Source of the DNA: Isotricha intestinalis
Lineage: Eukaryota; Ciliophora; Litostomatea; Vestibuliferida; Isotrichidae
Assembly: GCA_023807065.1 (NCBI GenBank)
Contig: JAJJLU010003494.1
Span: 1-64,000, forward strand
Length of the DNA stretch: 64,000 bases
Direction of reading: 5' to 3'
Part shown: positions 60,315-64,000 of the stretch, piece by piece
Layout of the letters: each line of letters begins with the position of its first letter
Position numbering within the stretch: the stretch's first letter is position 1
The notes under the pieces: generated by a model
Databases searched by the model: none
The model's input: the letters and a program-made list of their open reading frames with translations, nothing else
Told to the model about the DNA's origin: nothing
Made by a program: the position numbers and the translations under genes

Positions 60315-61703
60315 TTAAATTTTAGGTTGTGTTTTAATTGATGTTGTAGTTGAACATTTACTAAAAATAAATTGTCTTAATGTTATATTTGATTTTGATG
60401 AATTATTATTATTATTATTTGTAGACATATTATTATTTATATTATGATTAGATAAATTTTCTTTATTTTCTATATGAGGAATATATCTTTTTTTGATTAA
60501 TTTATTATTTCTTTGATTATAATTAATTTGTGAAAATGAATTTTTTAACATTATCATTGATTTATTTATATATTTCTTTTTATTTCCTATTTTATTTTTT
60601 TTTTCACTTCCTTTCATAATTCTCAAATTTAAATCAGTGATTCTATGACTCAAACCTTTATTTTTATTAGAAGATATTTCTTTATCAATACTTTTTTCTT
60701 TAGGAAAAATATAAGATGAACTTCTATTATGATTAGTTTTAATTAAATGAGTATTTTTATTTCTAGTCATTTCATTTAATTTTTTATCAAGTAATTTTTT
60801 ATATTCATCTAATTTTTCTTGTACTTTTAATCTTTCAAAAGGAATTTTTTTTTCTTCTTTTATTTTTGATATTGATCTACTATAAAGTTGAGAACTTGAA
60901 TTTGAACTTTGGCTTTTTTGTCTTTTTTTATTTTTAATATTTCTAAAAGTATAATTATTATTATTAATGTTGTTTATATTATTATTTGTACTTATTGAAA
61001 CATTTGATATATTATCTTTTGAAAATGTTTTAAAATTATTATTATTTGATATATACGTTTTATATTTTGTTCTTTGAGAATTTATTTCTATTTGTCCTAA
61101 TTCTTTATTCTTTATTTGTAATTCAATTCTTAATTGTTTTATTTTTTGATTTAATTTTAAATTTTGATTTTCATAATCTTTTAATTGTTGTTTCATTTGA
61201 ATCATTTCTTTTAATAATTCTTCATTACTTATTTTTTTCATTATTTCCTAAAAAAATAAAGAAATAAAATTTTACAATTTTATTCAATAAAATCAAATTG
61301 TCTTTTTCAAGTTCTTGTATTTTATCATTTAATTTTTCAATATATAATTTTAACTGATGTTGAATACAAATATATTGTCTAATAGCTTTTTCTTCTTTTC
61401 TTAATAAAGTTTCGTAATCTTCTGCTGCATTTTCATCTATCATTTCTTTTTCTTTTAATATTTGTTTTAATTGAGATTCTACTTTTATATTTACTATTAT
61501 GTCTATTGAAGAATTTATATATTGTATTAATGTTAATAAGTTTAATTTTCGAAGATTTTTTTTTTCTTTTTCTATTTCATATTCTATATCCTTGATTTTA
61601 ATAAATATAAATATTTTACATCATTTCTTTTTCTAATTTTTATTATTAAATATAAAGCTATTAATTCTTTCTTTACTTTTTCTATTTCTTGATTCGATGT
61701 CAT
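60315..61703 (-). CDS. Coiled-coil protein, three exons, 443 aa
   Basis: Exons on the minus strand are 61703-61620, 61590-61276 and 61247-60315; they total 1332 bases. The start is MTSNQEIEKVKKELIALYL. Residues about 30-200 are an almost continuous coiled coil (IQHQLKLYIEKLNDKIQELE, LKDYENQNLKLNQKIKQLRI). The C-terminal half is basic, Ser/Asn-rich and probably disordered. Without splicing the locus would look like three separate short frames. No named family. A cytoskeletal or basal-body role is possible. Confidence 0.75.
61248..61275 (-). other. Spliceosomal intron, 28 bp
   Basis: It starts GTAAAA and ends TTTTTTAG on the minus strand. Removal joins LLNKI to EIMKKISNEEL in frame. Confidence 0.85.
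61591..61619 (-). other. Spliceosomal intron, 29 bp
   Basis: It starts GTAAAA and ends TCAAG on the minus strand. Removal joins KIRKRND to DIEYEIEKEK in frame. Confidence 0.75.
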
Positions 61704-61845
61704 ATTTTTTATTTTTATTCAAAACATTTTAACAATTAATAATTAAAATTTAAATTAAAAAGAAAAGAAGAATTTAAATAATACAATTATTTAAACAATA
61801 ATATTAAAATAAAAGTAAAAAATAATAAAAAAAGTCTTTTTTTTA

Positions 61846-62406
61846 ATGGAGAAAATTCCTTCTCAAATGGCAAGAAAAACAAGTATGCGTTTTAAGCCAG
61901 AAAAAAAAATATTTCTTTTAACAATAAGTTCAAAATTATATGAATTAACAATAACAAAAGAAAAAGATAAAATAATATTTTCTTTTGAGCAAAATGATTC
62001 CCTTTTAAAAACAGTATATGAAGATGAATATACCGTTGAATTCTTTAAAAGTAAAAGTAGATATTTTAAATTATTTGATAATATTGATGAATTATATAAA
62101 AATTTAATTTCATTATTTGATGAGAAAAATTATGAAATAATAAATGATAATAATATTTTAACAATGAAAATAATTCCAATGGTTCATTTAGAAAATTCTG
62201 AAATTTCAATGGTTATTCCATTAAAATCTGTTGAATCTAAAGAATTAATTCAACAATTATTTGATGAAAATTTAGCTTTGAGTACAAGAGTTGAAGAATT
62301 AGAAAAAGAAGTTAGATCTTTAAGATCTGATTATAAAAATATGAGTCATATGGTTGAAAATATGAGAAATTTTATGAAAAAAATGGAAGAAAAAGATAAG
62401 GCTTAA
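61846..62406 (+). CDS. Globular head plus coiled-coil protein, 186 aa
   Basis: Residues 18-125 form a compact beta-rich domain: IFLLTISSKLYELTITKEKD, then EYTVEFFKSKSRYFKLFDN, an amphipathic helix (IDELYKNLISLFDEKNYEI), then strands ILTMKIIPMVHLE and ISMVIPLKS. From about 128 it becomes a parallel-type coiled coil (LFDENLALSTRVEELEKEVR). A beta-rich head followed by a coiled coil recalls the XRCC4/SAS-6 superfamily fold, and similar proteins with a F..KS..F...D...ELY..L pattern are frequent in protists. The exact family is not established from sequence reading. Confidence 0.65.
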   Translation: MEKIPSQMARKTSMRFKPEKKIFLLTISSKLYELTITKEKDKIIFSFEQNDSLLKTVYEDEYTVEFFKSKSRYFKLFDNIDELYKNLISLFDEKNYEIINDNNILTMKIIPMVHLENSEISMVIPLKSVESKELIQQLFDENLALSTRVEELEKEVRSLRSDYKNMSHMVENMRNFMKKMEEKDKA

Positions 62407-62545
62407 TATAAGTTAATTTAATTATATTTATATCATTATATTTTTGTTAAGAATCAAAAATTTATTTTGAGTTTTAAAAATAAATAAAAAAATTTACAAA
62501 ATTATGTAAAATAAATAATTAAAAAATAAAGAATTTGTATATTAG

Positions 62546-62958
62546 ATGAATAAAATTAATTTATTAAAAGAAATATTTGATTGATTTGTTATGGAAAAAA
62601 TAAAAAATTGATTTTCATGAATTAAAATTTATATTAAAAGAATTTGGTTTTAAAATAACAAAAGAAGAAATGTATTCAATCAAAGACAAATTAGATGAAA
62701 TTCAAATAATATATTTCATTTGATGATTTATAGATTTATGACTAAAACATTTTAAAAAGAAAATCCAAAAGAAGAAGCAATTTTAGCTTTTGATCTTTTT
62801 GATTAAGAAAAAAAGGAAAAATAAATATGAAAAATTTTAAAAAAGCTGTAAAAGAAATTAGGGAAAATGTAAGTGATAATGAATTAAAAACTATTTTTGA
62901 ATAATTTGATATTAATGATAATGGATATATTACTATAATAGATTTTTTCAAAATATAG
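62546..62958 (+). pseudogene. Centrin-like EF-hand pseudogene
   Basis: Frame-shifted pieces match centrin in order. DFHELKFILKEFGFKITKEE aligns with the EF1 exit helix and linker. A second frame gives YRFMTKTF-stop-KENPKEEAILAFDLFD, then stop, then EKKGKINMKNFKKAVKEI and NVSDNELKTIFE, another stop, FDINDNGYITIIDFFKI and TAG. The D-L-F-D...G-K-I and F-D-I-N-D-N-G-Y-I pattern is that of EF3 and EF4. Three in-frame TAA codons (Gln-compatible positions) and one or more frame changes break the gene. Centrin is a basal-body and contractile-fibre protein. The functional copy must lie elsewhere. Confidence 0.8.
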
Positions 62959-63329
62959 ATGAGTATTATTTTGATTAATTTTTATTTAATTATTATTTAT
63001 TTTTCAAAGTCTTTTTAATTGATCTTCAAAAAAAGACAATGAAAAAATAAAAAAGAAAAATATTAAAATTATATTTAAATTTTTTTGGACATATAATAAT
63101 TTTTTTTTTTGATTTGTATATTTTGTAATTGATAAAAACAATTAAATAGTAATATTTTCTGATTTTATATATATATATATATATTAAAAAGGATGTTTTT
63201 AAAAAAATTTTTTAAATATCTATGTTTTTTTTCAGAAAAAAGAAAATTCAAATTTAGTTAATTGTTCCTCAATAAATAAACCAATTAATAGAGTTAAAAA
63301 TATATATATATAATCATCAAAATAATTGA
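62959..63329. other. Intergenic AT-rich stretch with TA repeats
   Basis: No gene is seen in these 371 bases. They contain poly-T patches, a TA-dinucleotide run at 63166-63185 and a shorter run at 63301-63312. Confidence 0.5.
63166..63185. repeat. TA dinucleotide microsatellite
   Basis: An uninterrupted alternating TA run of about ten units in non-coding DNA. A second run of six units lies at 63301-63312. Confidence 0.8.
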
Positions 63330-64000
63330 TTAATAATATTCAGAAGTATCATCTTCAGTAATAAGAGAAATATCTAATTTTTTAATATTTTTTTTTTGGC
63401 ATGTATTATTATTTATTTTTTCTTTTTTTTTTAATTCATTTTTTATTATATTCATTATTTTTTGTTTATCTTTTTCATAACTTTCATTCATTTGTTCCTC
63501 TTTTTGTTTTATAAAATATCCTTTTTGAATTGATGGTTTTTTATATACTTCATTAACTGACTTTGAGCAACTATATTGAAAACTATCATTTTGAGGTTTA
63601 ATAAAAGATTCATTGTTTTTATTATTATTTATATTATTTTCATCTTTTAATTTTGAATCTTCTTTCTTTTCATCTAATTTTTTTTTTTCTTTTAATAATT
63701 TTTCAGTTTCACGTGCAATAAAATCAAGAATTGAATCATTTATATCTTTGTTTATATTTTTATTCTTTTTTTTAAACTTTGATTTAAAGTATTTATGATG
63801 TACTTCTTTTTTTTTTGAATTTGTTTTTTTCTTTAAAAAATTATTAGAATTTGAAATATCTTTCTTGTTTATTATGTTAGAATCTAATTCAATTGAATTA
63901 ATTTCATCTTTATTAATTTTTTGTTCTGATTCAATATTTGTACTATAATTCTTTTCTGATTTATTTGGTGAATTTTCATTAACTTTAATATTATTTTTAA
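63330..64000 (-). CDS. C-terminal part of a gene cut by the window end
   Basis: The minus strand has an open frame of about 222 residues from the window edge to a TAA at 63330-63332. It encodes a Lys/Asn/Ser/Glu-rich protein with a short coiled coil (DFIARETEKLLKEKKKLDEK), a Cys/Ser patch (NDSFQYSCSKSVNEVYKKPS), another charged helix (EEQMNESYEKDKQKIMNIIK) and the tail ISLITEDDTSEYY. It looks like the low-complexity C-terminus of a cytoskeletal-type protein. The start lies beyond the window. No family is recognisable. Confidence 0.6.
   Translation of the reverse strand, partial: KNNIKVNENSPNKSEKNYSTNIESEQKINKDEINSIELDSNIINKKDISNSNNFLKKKTNSKKKEVHHKYFKSKFKKKNKNINKDINDSILDFIARETEKLLKEKKKLDEKKEDSKLKDENNINNNKNNESFIKPQNDSFQYSCSKSVNEVYKKPSIQKGYFIKQKEEQMNESYEKDKQKIMNIIKNELKKKEKINNNTCQKKNIKKLDISLITEDDTSEYY

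Noticed and set aside
2290..62406. Genome-wide reassignment of TAA/TAG to Gln
   Set aside because: More than thirty long frames, one of 3570 codons, contain no TAA or TAG and end in them at sensible C-termini. CAA is used for Gln throughout.
2290..62406. TGA read as Trp or Cys
   Set aside because: Long frames use TGG and TGT/TGC, and no conserved domain was found continuing through an in-frame TGA.
63166..63312. TA repeats considered as telomeric or attachment sequence
   Set aside because: Simple TA microsatellites without G-rich telomere units. They are common in AT-rich spacers.

Overview
The window looks like a piece of a protist nuclear genome, most likely a ciliate that terminates with the standard stop codons. 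The DNA is extremely AT-rich. Genes are dense, sit on both strands in no operon-like order, and are separated by roughly 25-400 bases of very AT-rich DNA. Proteins are rich in Asn, Lys, Ile and Glu. The five introns I can place are tiny GT-AG introns (28, 29, 32, 46 and 62 bp). Many products are typical of cilia or protist cell cortex: a cytosolic carboxypeptidase, a sperm-tail PG-rich repeat protein, MORN repeats, a calcyphosine-like EF-hand protein, a DUF4200/CFAP100-like coiled coil and a centrin remnant. No bacterial, viral, transposon, tRNA, rRNA or CRISPR signal was seen. The ciliate assignment is an inference; a rumen-type or other standard-code ciliate fits best.

Layout. 1-2.3 kb: the tail of one gene, then about 1.8 kb of decayed minus-strand coding sequence. 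2.3-14.5 kb: short genes including a spliced CCCH/WD40 protein, an ELMO-domain protein, MORN and PG-rich repeat genes, a GDT1/TMEM165 cation transporter, a putative GPI-anchored protein and an AGBL-type carboxypeptidase. 14.8-38.5 kb: large secretory or membrane proteins (a 1090-aa type I protein, a TMEM131-like protein, a furin-like cysteine-rich receptor, a membrane-anchored aspartic-protease homologue, a PDI-like protein), a lipid-modified GTPase-like protein, a giant alpha/beta-hydrolase-like protein and an HP1-type chromodomain protein. 38.6-49.3 kb: one uninterrupted 3570-residue multi-pass surface protein with an EGF module. 49.6-64 kb: mostly coiled-coil, axoneme-like and small EF-hand genes, two of them spliced, interleaved with ARPC4 and centrin pseudogenes, and ending in a gene cut by the window edge.

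Two themes stand out. First, several proteins keep a recognisable enzyme fold but lack key catalytic residues (GTPase-like, alpha/beta hydrolase-like, aspartic-protease-like, PDI-like). Second, at least four degraded loci carry many in-frame TAA/TAG codons, repeatedly at positions where glutamine would be plausible, whereas all intact genes read cleanly in the standard code and end in TAA or, rarely, TAG and never TGA. AT-biased decay of CAA codons is the simplest explanation. A past or foreign ciliate-type code in which TAA/TAG mean Gln is the more exciting alternative.
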